Shown in pieces: positions 10,301-16,628 of a stretch of 64,000 nucleotides of DNA. The position numbers and the translations under genes are program-made. The stretch spans positions 17,407 to 81,406 of the forward strand of contig MEDY01000236.1 in NCBI GenBank assembly GCA_001724265.1, given 5' to 3'. A model generated the notes under the pieces. It did no database searches. It was given only the letters and a program-made list of their open reading frames with translations, and was not told the DNA's origin. The number at the start of each line of letters is the position of its first letter. The stretch's first letter is position 1. Source of the DNA: Rhizaria sp. SCN 62-66 (lineage: Eukaryota > Rhizaria, unplaced).

Positions 10301-11115
10301 CACAGCACTACGCTGCCGCGCACCCCGGCAGCGCTGCGGTAGCGAGCAATCACAGGCTCAAGTCAACAGGGAATGGCGGTGGTGACAACGATCAGATGGT
10401 CAACAGTAATACTGCTGCTTCAAGCAGTCGCAGCGTCACTGCGGCGACGAGCGCGAGCGCTGCTGTTTCTTCCGCTCGTGCTCGCGGCGAGTACGACTCG
10501 TACTTGGCCGCCGCAGTCGAGGACGAGATCGACGCTCTGTTCGACGCGCCCCCCGCGCCGCGTCTCATGGCGTCGCCCGCACGCGTTCGCCACGCCCACG
10601 GTCACGCCCACGGTCACCCGGCCGCTCACGGTCACTCCGGCGGTGTTCACGCGGGCTACGTTGGCCGCAGTCCGGTGCGCAGTCCCGCGCAGAGAGGCGC
10701 GGCACACAACAGCCACAGCTACAACCGGAGCCCGTCGCACCACCGACACACCGCTGCGCAAGCTCAACACAGTGTTAAGAACGCGATCACGACAACCAAC
10801 GTTACCACTGGCCCAGTCGCAGTCTCGACCTTGGCGTTGCAGCCGGTGTCTGTTTCTGCTTCAACCGTGGTGATTCCGACGCACGGCAGCAGCAACGGCA
10901 GGCCTCGCGCCAGCTACAGCCCCGTATCCCTGTCGCTCGCAGTCTCGGACTCGGGCGCGGGCGCGGGCGTGGCTGACGGCGCCGACACAAGCATAGCAGC
11001 GACTGGCGCCAACGCGGGCGCGGGCGCCGACGCGGGCGCGGGCGCCAAGCTGCTGTTGTCGCGGTCCGCGGTCGGAATCGGCTCGATGGCGACCACACGC
11101 CGTCCTGGGCAGTGA
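1312..11115 (+). CDS. Giant (3267 aa) low-complexity protein with TP/SP-motif C-terminus
   Basis: One uninterrupted frame of 3267 codons from ATG 1312 to TGA 11113-11115. The frame is open slightly further upstream but has no earlier ATG. I do not recognise the family. Visible parts: Ala/Ser-rich N-terminus with a pure Ser tract (~residues 285-300) and acidic runs (~340 and ~1300). Three small Cys clusters lie near residues 840 (CGNKCSCC), 1022 (CRCPAC) and 1911 (CHECAGGC). Helix-rich, less repetitive islands occur in between, the most ordered at ~2080-2170 before a basic RERRRAERARARVRER stretch. The last ~700 residues repeat short motifs of the type IEATP, IPATP, GTPAP, ATTPVR and SPAR. An E-[VI]-D-A-L-F-x-A-P motif occurs twice (~2860 and ~3070). 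TP/SP sites next to basic residues suggest a phosphorylated nuclear or cytoskeletal scaffold, but that is inference. No in-frame TAG. Confidence 0.8.
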   Translation: MKYPRGQGRPVAGMPPLPPAHALRAVATTQDSGTATSAAQEPTARSRRRSSDASAYASDGGSDANANASAGASEAVRPPSRPVAATASMSAAIASAAIPASHLAMIAASKKGRASDAPHNNNSSNSSSSSASSSSYSHSHISTASASAAVSAARGSAAAPFGEHQANSAAASEGDYDLNSFASTSKQQQSRANINITNKSNKSNSSGSSLAEAVAASGARPQLPLSQVVAAVAAALCPAALHAQLQLQSPRSQSRAHLAQQWGVAMSFGPPVAPDSSTAPSSGNTSSSSSSSSSSSSSSGGSSVADASAASVMAANGPVPAVPTAHISPGDGADADDSEDDDDDDDGSADAAAVMTDNSDIDNDYESKDSSASSSAASATAKPRRAGRSRPRPLSRREQLRAGAAVALTISRLLVLPASDATDSGEAATAAASALALTHQTRAPDYYSDGDDNADAEAAALAEAEAFDEAEAAASGAIALLHARALSLRARAYTIAAHGHPALSSAVTVAVAVPQMPTVARALSRLLTLIAAAPAPAVPVVAASVSAAVATASLATAASAALKGRDAALNGDSIVSKTTGNSSRGADSAKAQSNLLPPHPLSQYLHLPLPVVQPPADPVATITGYSTALTDQDDAAAAAPCAALASDTRAQLVAVARAQVAHAQAAFSQFGQTQAALSRSTAVAAAGTGARLGVQNPLSSVGQATVGISSNTAIAPRSALATLGFYMRLHALCSELHCALLRLRTETGGMGRPTVTTAVSTVAAERDRERDRERGAKATASAKPSKSQSQSELWQASCAGLVPPSATVATLSHGASPRYSTFTAAQPDSAAAERSETVKSCGNKCSCCGAHVTVNADADIGAGAGAALCVSLPGPPDPWAGHSAAAQGFGGPPLLTVTSDSLTPSNGSATTADMTVSVPPMHTASDLYSSHGDNGGSSNGVTYSSSSAPISYEAAFLHRTDTTAFGATISVFSLLHLQVPSFITESANAASIAANEAAAAAAAASRLPWADLSLFRGLAGDGCRCPACARALPPWLRALLRAPVVSATAAVAAASKAAAAASTAVRAAASKNQKSSQAQSRAQAQAQTQAQERVRALALARARLWMLCAYVARCLGVWSPAAATAEATMATVSSCQLRNAKSGDDDDDKNDWGWGADTVITNTEQGQQQQQQQRRQQRRRRGIAVATVADITSKVTAAVAASASAAATAAAATVNFSSSSASASASASAGPRFLTGLGRLHSEEANAVAAAVVEEVAAADAVVDARRPLTSHTKEGEEEDAEEEEDPLAIAAAAAAAGEDDDDDDNEEDDDDDDVASDFDNDDQDDAKNMTDAEEKTSFDAPRNHAKSSAWASSTFTVDAAVTSLFATSAPALFVSSATALPVVTLAAHRRWKRTRRALQRQRNAADTNANTTVAATSSSTSGTRSHPAVATALVPASVAPVSATTAAAATAAAAVSVTAIAPWCYRIASPSSIANDSGAQLRRYDAYASTMAQSTVTVNGRLNPSALLRAFDAHSLTQPLTTVTAATDRVAVDAAAAPDGEAAHDSDSDTDSETEAAIALTDARDARAALLSSAAAGDPDAAAAALSRAACGAGLRSARAAPRGVLRERELAALRLARERVAAAALGAAGALLGAADSSRLITVTSEPLRDAVARSGRARGGSSLLPAARASLRPAAAACFAFLAALTRALRLQYRFPSPRLSPMTLLVPHGTGFAQQLTLASAAPAVPAAHVSASRASVVVAATGTLVPASVVDAWLTAPLGVIAGPVVGAVAAIAAASSAARVRVHERADRVDNSDGKRADADLDDDRLRACVAVARELYAAIAPAKVLARSALFAYSSASKGTNAALAQGEAQRLGLTGTAAALLQQHERREGEVRAETRAIKAWQCGAVSGQSQAQAQLQSKDAMCHECAGGCSVAVSKSKRSNSQSRNIDSDSDDDDDEEELHRQQQMRSAQLWVLSAHAHCQDHYRRTTAAGASDSAAAGNSAIAAGTAAAIGAAAGVPALVAGLLSLPLAPLLPLSRFRAQSESPLVAAAALRIHLLFALPPALLYANGAPSRSRSQSRSPSQPLSLSRTLCDPFPRWAQHELHGLLALLAPALPQPLSLADFVSVALLPRLAHAFPHTLARACRRLGLDDVLLVAAAHGRYRRFRAAAAREQRMRDRRRAERARARVRERELHGGGSVHRRGMGSASGSVRDGQGSSGGSGRGNTRWGWAASGESSDGDRGRDRGSDRGPLSSDTPYLDSQGHFDYAGYLDAGAGSESGAALMLSSERDRERSRDRKRGSDRDRDGGAYLTPASAPGSPRSTGTLSNTTTAASATTTAMTGALAAVNVVPPKRVPRHAPVPSVESLRAAVRAGGGAVKGLAGSVPVIVKPVGLNRSAAAAAAAAASAAVSAATSSSSRSSSSSSSSSSSATNVVSSETNGSRTTSSSSSSRRSSSGRSGSSRSGRALLAVSAAAGAPGARVGPTTARPMTAAETRAAAAAAFKAQLAAARGNKDTSSVSSSSSSSASASASASATMAPPSSNSSSNTSSRASASQHVSDHVGSRGSGAAVTITVTGADKRTAKTHEQGTFSSPSRGRSHSLRAATHDALDDDDADLDSDALLGLLASPGANSRCSAGSAIEATPLPNAPAHGYSHNLEAIMGTPAPAPRQNRATGGLSSPSSTRHANVIPATPAGVAVVRRASNGVTGDLLRVPMLTGTPAAHGHSRGAHGQHHRAPGSPSRSPVVVASNSAHHHTSRAIEATPARVRRSMPPPVPPVPTLDQLPSELQSQAQALAAAAAAPDAQQQQKHHQHYDAVIASPFQRRRVAAPSNAGVTPAAYAAAAAAAAAAAATTAAASAANATSNDMDMDAEVDALFMAPSTPARAASPARAAPAAAPRLASPSMAARASASASALPPAPALAKAAVGELSPLRPAFVATTPVRASNVISHVKAGHVRSTPNAAAALNAASASADAHGVGVTATPRRSQPGLREWAATPAPVTSQSTAQHYAAAHPGSAAVASNHRLKSTGNGGGDNDQMVNSNTAASSSRSVTAATSASAAVSSARARGEYDSYLAAAVEDEIDALFDAPPAPRLMASPARVRHAHGHAHGHPAAHGHSGGVHAGYVGRSPVRSPAQRGAAHNSHSYNRSPSHHRHTAAQAQHSVKNAITTTNVTTGPVAVSTLALQPVSVSASTVVIPTHGSSNGRPRASYSPVSLSLAVSDSGAGAGVADGADTSIAATGANAGAGADAGAGAKLLLSRSAVGIGSMATTRRPGQ
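2160..2214 (+). repeat. AGC/AGT trinucleotide tract (poly-Ser)
   Basis: Imperfect AGC/AGT repeat inside the giant ORF, encoding a Ser run. It is a typical slippage-prone coding microsatellite; similar tracts recur at ~8535-8670 in the same gene. Confidence 0.8.
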
Positions 11116-11462
11116 ATGTAAGCCTGTGAGTTGACTCATCGCGTGTATGTCTAATATCATCCGGCATCAATGTCTCTCAAACATGAATTCTATAGTACAT
11201 GTACATTTATTCAATACATAGCACATACTGTTATCGAAAACGAGAAGACATTTGTTTATGTATCTTGTGTTTTTGTGTCGCTTTCTACGAGCGACGACAT
11301 GCAGGATGGCCCGCTGAATCTGGCCCAATTGCATCCACAGCACTGTGAGGCCCGCACAGCGCCGCCACACAGACATGGGGCAACAAGAAACGGAGATTAT
11401 ATTGTCTGCACGTGTTCACGCGTTGTGAGTTTTCCTCTTGGTGATTATGTTTCGCTGTTCAT
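11116..11462. other. Convergent intergenic region
   Basis: 347 bases between the TGA of the giant plus-strand gene and the TGA of centrin on the minus strand, so it holds two 3' untranslated regions. AT-rich; no gene seen. Confidence 0.4.
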
Positions 11463-12411
11463 TCAGGGCTTCTCGGTGGTGGCGGTGAGGATGTGGATGA
11501 GGTCGTGGGGACCGACGACGCCGTCGCCGTCTTCGTCCGCTTCGGCAATCATCTCGCGCAGCTCCTCCTCTGTACAGTCGGCGCGCAACAGCGATCAAAA
11601 AGCAAAGGTAAAAGGGATAAAGGGAAAGGTTAGCGAGCAGATATCGAGTGGATGCGTCTGCGGGATTGAGAGCAAGCAGATGGCAGGTCTCGGGTCAGCA
11701 CGTACCGGTCATGGCCTCACCCATTTCGTTGGCAATCACGGCCAGGTTGTGCAGCGTGATGCCCGCCGCGGGGTCCGTAGGGGCAAAGTTCTGCACAGAA
11801 AACAAACGAATAAACATCAGGAAAGCAAAACAGAGAGATGCAGTGACAGGGATGCAGGTGAGGACAGAGTCGATATATAACGTGCAGACTAACTATATAG
11901 CATTAAAAAGAGTAGGTTTAGACGCGTTTCGACAGGCAACCGAGGTTATATTCTGTTTTTGTTCGAGTTTGCGTACCTTGTACGCCTTGAAGATCTCCTC
12001 CTCGGTCGGGGGCTCGCGCATCTTGGCGGCAAAGACCTCGAGGAACGACGCGAAGTCCATCTTACCAGTGCCTACATCCGCAAAAAGTACAGCAAACACA
12101 CACAAATGGTTTATAATATGAGGGTTAGGTCCTAACGAGGGGTCACTGTGATGTCCTACAGTGGGCACGAGAGCAATGAGAGAGCTCTTGCGCGTGTGTT
12201 ACGTACCGTTCTTGTCACGCTCCTGCATAATACGCTTGAGGTAGTCCTTGTCAGGCTCGTAACCAAGAGCGCGGAAGGCGACCTTGAGCTCCTTGATCTC
12301 AATCTCGTCCGTGCCACCGACAGCGAGGAGGTCGAAGGCCTCCTTGAGGTCGCTCTTTTGGCTGTCAGTCAGCTCGAGCTTGAGGTTGTGGCCTCGCGTC
12401 GCAGACGACAT
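11463..12411 (-). CDS. Centrin-like EF-hand protein
   Basis: Four exons: 12411-12207, 12071-11977, 11790-11706, 11569-11463; 163 aa, TGA stop. Introns start GTACGT, GTACGC, GTACGT and end in AG, and every junction keeps frame. Centrins are Ca-binding proteins of basal bodies and centrosomes. The first EF-hand region aligns with centrin (KELKVAFRALGYEP; centrins have KELKVAMRALGFEP), and the second contains DKNGTGKMDF followed by AKMREPPTEEEIFKAYK, which strongly resembles the centrin linker. EF1 (LLAVGGTDEIEI) and EF3 (APTDPAAGITLHNL) lack the acidic ligands expected at loop positions 1 and 3. Only EF4 (DEDGDGVVGPHD) is canonical. A divergent calmodulin-like protein is the alternative, but length, the linker and EF2 favour centrin. 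Confidence 0.85.
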
Positions 12412-12794
12412 TCCTGTGATGTGAGAAGATCATTAAAAAGGAAAAATGTAAAAAATCTCAGTTAGTTACTAGATATGGTCGCAAATCCTCTCTTGACGGT
12501 CAGACTGACTCATGCATCAACGAGTTGATTCAAATTCTGACCACCCGTTTTTTCTCGAGCGCCGCTGTCTGTTGGAGCCTGAGCCAGCCCAATCCTGCGA
12601 CATCGATACTACTCCAAGGAAATCGTACAATAGAGAGATGACAACATATTTTTGTGAATACCGTTCTTTAGTCTAATATGCTAATAGTTGACGTGTTGAG
12701 ACATGTATTTTAGCGTCTTGCTAGCTCGAATCCCATCTCATCTCGTGATCCCACCTTGCTTTTTCTCTTTCCACCATTCGCGCTTCCCCACAGC
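12412..12794. other. Divergent intergenic region
   Basis: 383 AT-rich bases between centrin (minus) and the repeat-protein gene (plus). Presumed to contain both promoters. No motif is clear enough to call. Confidence 0.4.
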
Positions 12795-13550
12795 ATGTCC
12801 GATAAGGTAAGTCAAGACGCCGCTAAGGCCTCTTTAAACAACGCCCCCCAAGCTTCTTCCTCTTCATTGTCATACTCTCTGCCCATGCACCCTTCCCGCA
12901 AACGCACGGCTCCCACCGCAGCAGCTTCGATCGACAACGGCGCTGCTGCCACTGACTCAGCCTCAGCCTCGAGCTTCAGCTCTGACTCGAATCTCGACTC
13001 TTGCATCGACGCTGCAGCGCCCCCCTCTGCCCCCGCCCTAGCCTCCGCCCCCGCCCCCGCCCCTGCCACGGCAACGGCGACGGCGACGGCGACGGCGACC
13101 GACGCAGACGCCCACGATCTCTTGGAGCAGTGGCGCGCCGCGGGCTTCCCCGCGCGCAGCGTGGTGCACTTCGCGAAGCTCTCGCACAAGGCCGTCGCGC
13201 ACGCCGCGGTGCTGGAGCAGCACGCCCGCCTGCGCGCGGAGAAGGCTGCGGCCAAGGAGGTCACGCGCCTGGCGCACGAGGCGCGCATGCGCAGCTAGGA
13301 GCAGGCTGCGGCCAAGGAGGCCACGCGCGTGGCGCGCGAGGCGCGCATGCGCAGCCAGGAGCAGGCTGCGGCCAAGGAGGCCACGCGCGTGGCGCACGAG
13401 GCGCGCATGCGCAGCCAGGAGCAGGCCAAGGCGGAGCGCGTCGCCGCGCGCGCGCGCGAGCACGAATTTGTGCTGAGTCAGCATGCCGCGTTCCGCACGT
13501 TGAGGGCCTCGCGCAGGGCGCTGCACGAGGGCTACAACCCGGCGTGGTGA
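12795..13550 (+). CDS. Ala/Arg/Glu-rich 20-residue-repeat protein with one in-frame TAG
   Basis: ATG 12795 to TGA 13548-13550; 251 aa if the TAG at 13296-13298 (codon 168) is read as Gln. Residues 1-110 are Ser/Ala-rich low complexity. The rest is predicted helical, starting at LLEQWRAAGFPARSVVHFAKLS and continuing into a tandem 20-residue repeat EQAAAKEATRVAHEARMRSQ. The TAG occupies the last codon of repeat copy 1; the same codon is CAG in copies 2 and 3. The C-terminus HEFVLSQHAAFRTLRAS is non-repetitive. A good 5' splice signal (AAG|GTAAGT) occurs right after codon 4, so a first intron is possible and residues 5 to ~40 could be intronic. After the TGA the same frame stays open to TAA at 13782-13784. 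Family not recognised. Confidence 0.65.
13239..13435 (+). repeat. Exact 60-bp coding tandem repeat
   Basis: Period is exactly 60 bases: copies at 13239-13298, 13299-13358 and 13359-13418, plus a partial copy. Copies differ at a few positions only. One difference is TAG in copy 1 against CAG in copies 2 and 3 at the final codon. The sister copies act as an internal control for what TAG means here. Confidence 0.9.
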
Positions 13551-14763
13551 GCCGTCGAGGGGCCCGTGCCGCTCGTAACCGTCGAGGGGCCCCTAGCCGT
13601 CGGGGGACCGGCGGCGGCTGCGGCGGCTGCGGCGGCGGCGCTTGACCAGTCGGACGCGGCAGCGACGGCTGCGTCCTCTCTCTCTGTTTCTCTCTCTCTT
13701 GTTGACAGTGAGAGCGCCAGTACCAGCGCGAGTGTGTCTGCTGAGGAGCCGGGATATGGACCGGGACAGGACCAGGACCGATAAGAAGAGGACGGGTGCG
13801 TTGCGATGCGAGGCTTGATACCGAGAGCAAGGCAGTGTAAAGCGAGCGCAACGACGTGTCTTGAAATGTATGTGTTGCTGTAATTGTAAAGCTGTCGCTG
13901 TCGTTAGCACGACAATACTGGTCCTCGTGACCGATTATCGTGTTGCCGACACGATGTGCGTGTATCTTGTAATGATATCTTCTGCGCTCGCTGTATACTG
14001 TATCCTTGCCATTCTTACGCGCTGTACTTTGCCACACGCGCTGCACTCACTCTCTATCGGTGCACATCAGTGTCATAGCACGGATGGACCGAGAGACGCT
14101 TGTCCCGCGCGCGTGTGATCGGAGTACGCTGCGTTATCGCTTAGCGGCGGCTTGATCGGACATGCTAACCCCACATTTCACACACACAGAACCCACCCTG
14201 CACCACGTGCGGACCGGAGGAATGCGCGTGTCTTCCGCGGCGGTCGCAGTGCAGCCGTGGCCCACCGGGGCCTGCTGCACTGCGCTCGCCGCCGAGACGC
14301 GGCGCGGACCGACGCGACGTCCAGTTATTGCGACATAGACCGTGATAGTCTTGTCGAATCATTGATAAAACTAAGGTTGATATACAAAATATATTATTTC
14401 CGCAATATCTCAATGATCTTATTGGATAGATCTTCACCTCCAAGATATAGACTCGGAGTTGTGCCCTTACGATAGACTCGTGGCTGGATCTGCGTGTCGT
14501 GATCGGGACAAGTTGCCTTGCATTCGGATTTCTATATGTATACAGGGCAACGATATAATAGTCATTTGTCGCTTGAAGAAGTGATGAAGAAATTCATCAT
14601 ATATTTTCACAAATTAGGAATTTGACCAAGCTTGATCTTGCTAGTTTATTTCACTCTTTTGACATGCACATCTTTTCTTCAGGTAAGCTGCGCAACTCGC
14701 TTCGCACAAATCACCCAACCTCACTGAGTCTTTCACCGATTGGAATAATTATCTTTTTATAGC
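13551..14763. other. Intergenic region with open-frame extension and GC island
   Basis: Three parts. From 13551 to 13784 the frame of the preceding gene stays open and Ala/Ser-rich beyond its TGA. From ~13800 to ~14180 the sequence is ordinary spacer. From ~14190 to ~14335 an isolated GC-rich island carries a strong hairpin (separate entry), and AT-rich DNA follows. A likely 5' untranslated intron of the next gene runs from GT at 14683 (CAG|GTAAGC) to AG at 14761-14762. Confidence 0.5.
14239..14293. ncRNA. Candidate structured RNA: long GC-rich hairpin
   Basis: Nested inverted repeat in intergenic DNA. GGCGG (14239-14243) pairs with CCGCC (14289-14293). GCAGTGCAGC (14246-14255) pairs perfectly with GCTGCACTGC (14274-14283). 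GGCCC (14259-14263) pairs with GGGCC (14268-14272) around an ACCG loop. GTCT/AGAC (14230-14233 with 14295-14298) may extend it. A GC-rich block with 20 base pairs inside AT-rich spacer fits a structured ncRNA, a pre-miRNA-like hairpin or a structured UTR. It matches no RNA family I can recognise, and strand is undetermined. Confidence 0.35.
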
Positions 14764-16540
14764 ATGGGAAAGTCTTCTAAAAAGAAGAATGCTGATGCAC
14801 AGGCAAAAACCCTGCCAAATACCCCAGATAAGCCACCAAGCAAGTCCCCCAAACCCATCAAGTCTCCCACAACTCCGCACCACCACGCGCACTTCAAGTT
14901 CGATGCCTCATCCCAAACCAACGCGCCAGGCGCGGTTATCGTCATCAACAAGCCTGTACCAAGTCATCTTTCCGCTGCAGCTGCGCGCAGGAAGCGCCCC
15001 GCGCCCCCCTCGCCGCACCCTCTCGACGACACCCCTGGCCAGCGCACTGCGCCCGCCCCCGCCCCCGCCCCCACGCCCGCCCAGGGCTCTGCGACTGCTC
15101 CTGCATCTGCGCCCGCCTCCGCCTCTGTGTCTGCGCACGCTTATGCTTCTCCGCCCGCGTACTTGCACACGTCGTCGCGTCCCGGGGGCGGCTTCGTTGC
15201 CTCACCACCCGCGTCAGCGGCGCACGGCAACACGGTCGCCGCGCCTCTAACAGCGCCTTTGACCCCGCACGCGACGCACGGTGCGGCGCCTGCAGCTGGT
15301 GTTGCCAGGTCGCCGGGTCCCGCAGTGGCGCTGCCGCTGCCGCTACGTGCGGCGCAGTCATTCTTCCCGCCCGCTGCGCCGGCGCTGCCTGCGACCACGC
15401 TACCTGCGGCGGCGGGCGTGCACGGCAGCAGTGTTGGGTACTATGGCAGTAGCAGCGGCAACACTATTGGTAACAATGCTAGCTTGGGTTTTTCTGGAGC
15501 TATTGGCCCCATTAGCTATGCTAGCTCAATGTCTGCTTACAGTTACAACAACGCTTACGGTCACACTCCGCTGACCGCGTCTTCCTCATCGTCATCGCTG
15601 TCGTCGCCATCAGTCCCGCTCGTCTCCGCATCGGCCCTCTCATCGTCGCTGTCATCGCCGCTGATCCTGAGCGCGATTAACCCCGCGACCAGCCCGGTTC
15701 CCGGCGTTAATTGCGGTCTGACTCATGGCGGTATGACTCTGAGCGAGCAGTCGTCGCGCGCGTACCACGCGTACCGCGCCCAGCGTCTCGAGACGGAGCG
15801 CGCGTACCTGGCCGGCATGCTCGCTGTGCTGGCCCCGCTGCGCGCGCGGCTTGCGGCGCTGCGCGCGGCGCATGACCGGCAGCGGCACGCGCACTTTGCG
15901 CTTGCCCGCCGCGCGCTCGAGCTGGAGCACCGCCGCGCCGCCTGCGCCGCGGGTTCGCGCGAGTGCGCAGAGGCCGAGGCGGCGCTGCAGCTTGCGCAGG
16001 CCGAGGCTGCGGCGCTGCTACGCGCGCTGGCCGCCGGCGACGACGTGCTGGCTGCGGCCGAGGGTGCGGTGGACGAGGCCGGCGCAGGGTCCCTCGCCGA
16101 GGCCGAGGCCGCGGTACGCAGCAGCGAGGCCGCGCTAGCGGCGGCGGCGGCGGCCGCGAACGGACTGCTGCAGCATCAATTGCCGAAACAGCAACAGCAG
16201 CAACTGCCGCAGCTGCATCAGCAGCAGCTGCAGCAGCAACAGCAACAGGCGATGCCACTCACACAGCCGCAACTGCAACAACAGCAGCAGCCTACGCAGC
16301 AGCACCAGCAACAACAAATGCAGTCACAATGGGTATCAAACCCAAACCACTTTCTGTCGTTGCCTCCACAGCTGCCACGACAGAGCCAGGCCCCGGGCAG
16401 TCAGGCCTAGGGCCAGCAGCAGGTCTCGGATGCTGAGATGCGCACCATAGTCGAGAAGCACCGGGTGAAGCAGGCAGAGATCCAGCAATACTATCGCCAG
16501 TGGGACGAAAATGAAGCCGAGGCGCGCAAGAAGCTTCAGC

Positions 16541-16628
<88 letters not shown>

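Noticed and set aside
1312-11115. Treslin/TICRR-like identity for the 3267-aa protein, suggested by TP/SP-rich tail
   Set aside because: No alignable N-terminal domain; proline-directed sites in low-complexity sequence are too generic.
13547-13596. Intron GTGAGC...CCTAG that would remove the TGA of the repeat protein
   Set aside because: The 50-base excision shifts frame into a Gly-rich frame that stops at once; it is shorter than all inferred introns and lacks the GTACG start.
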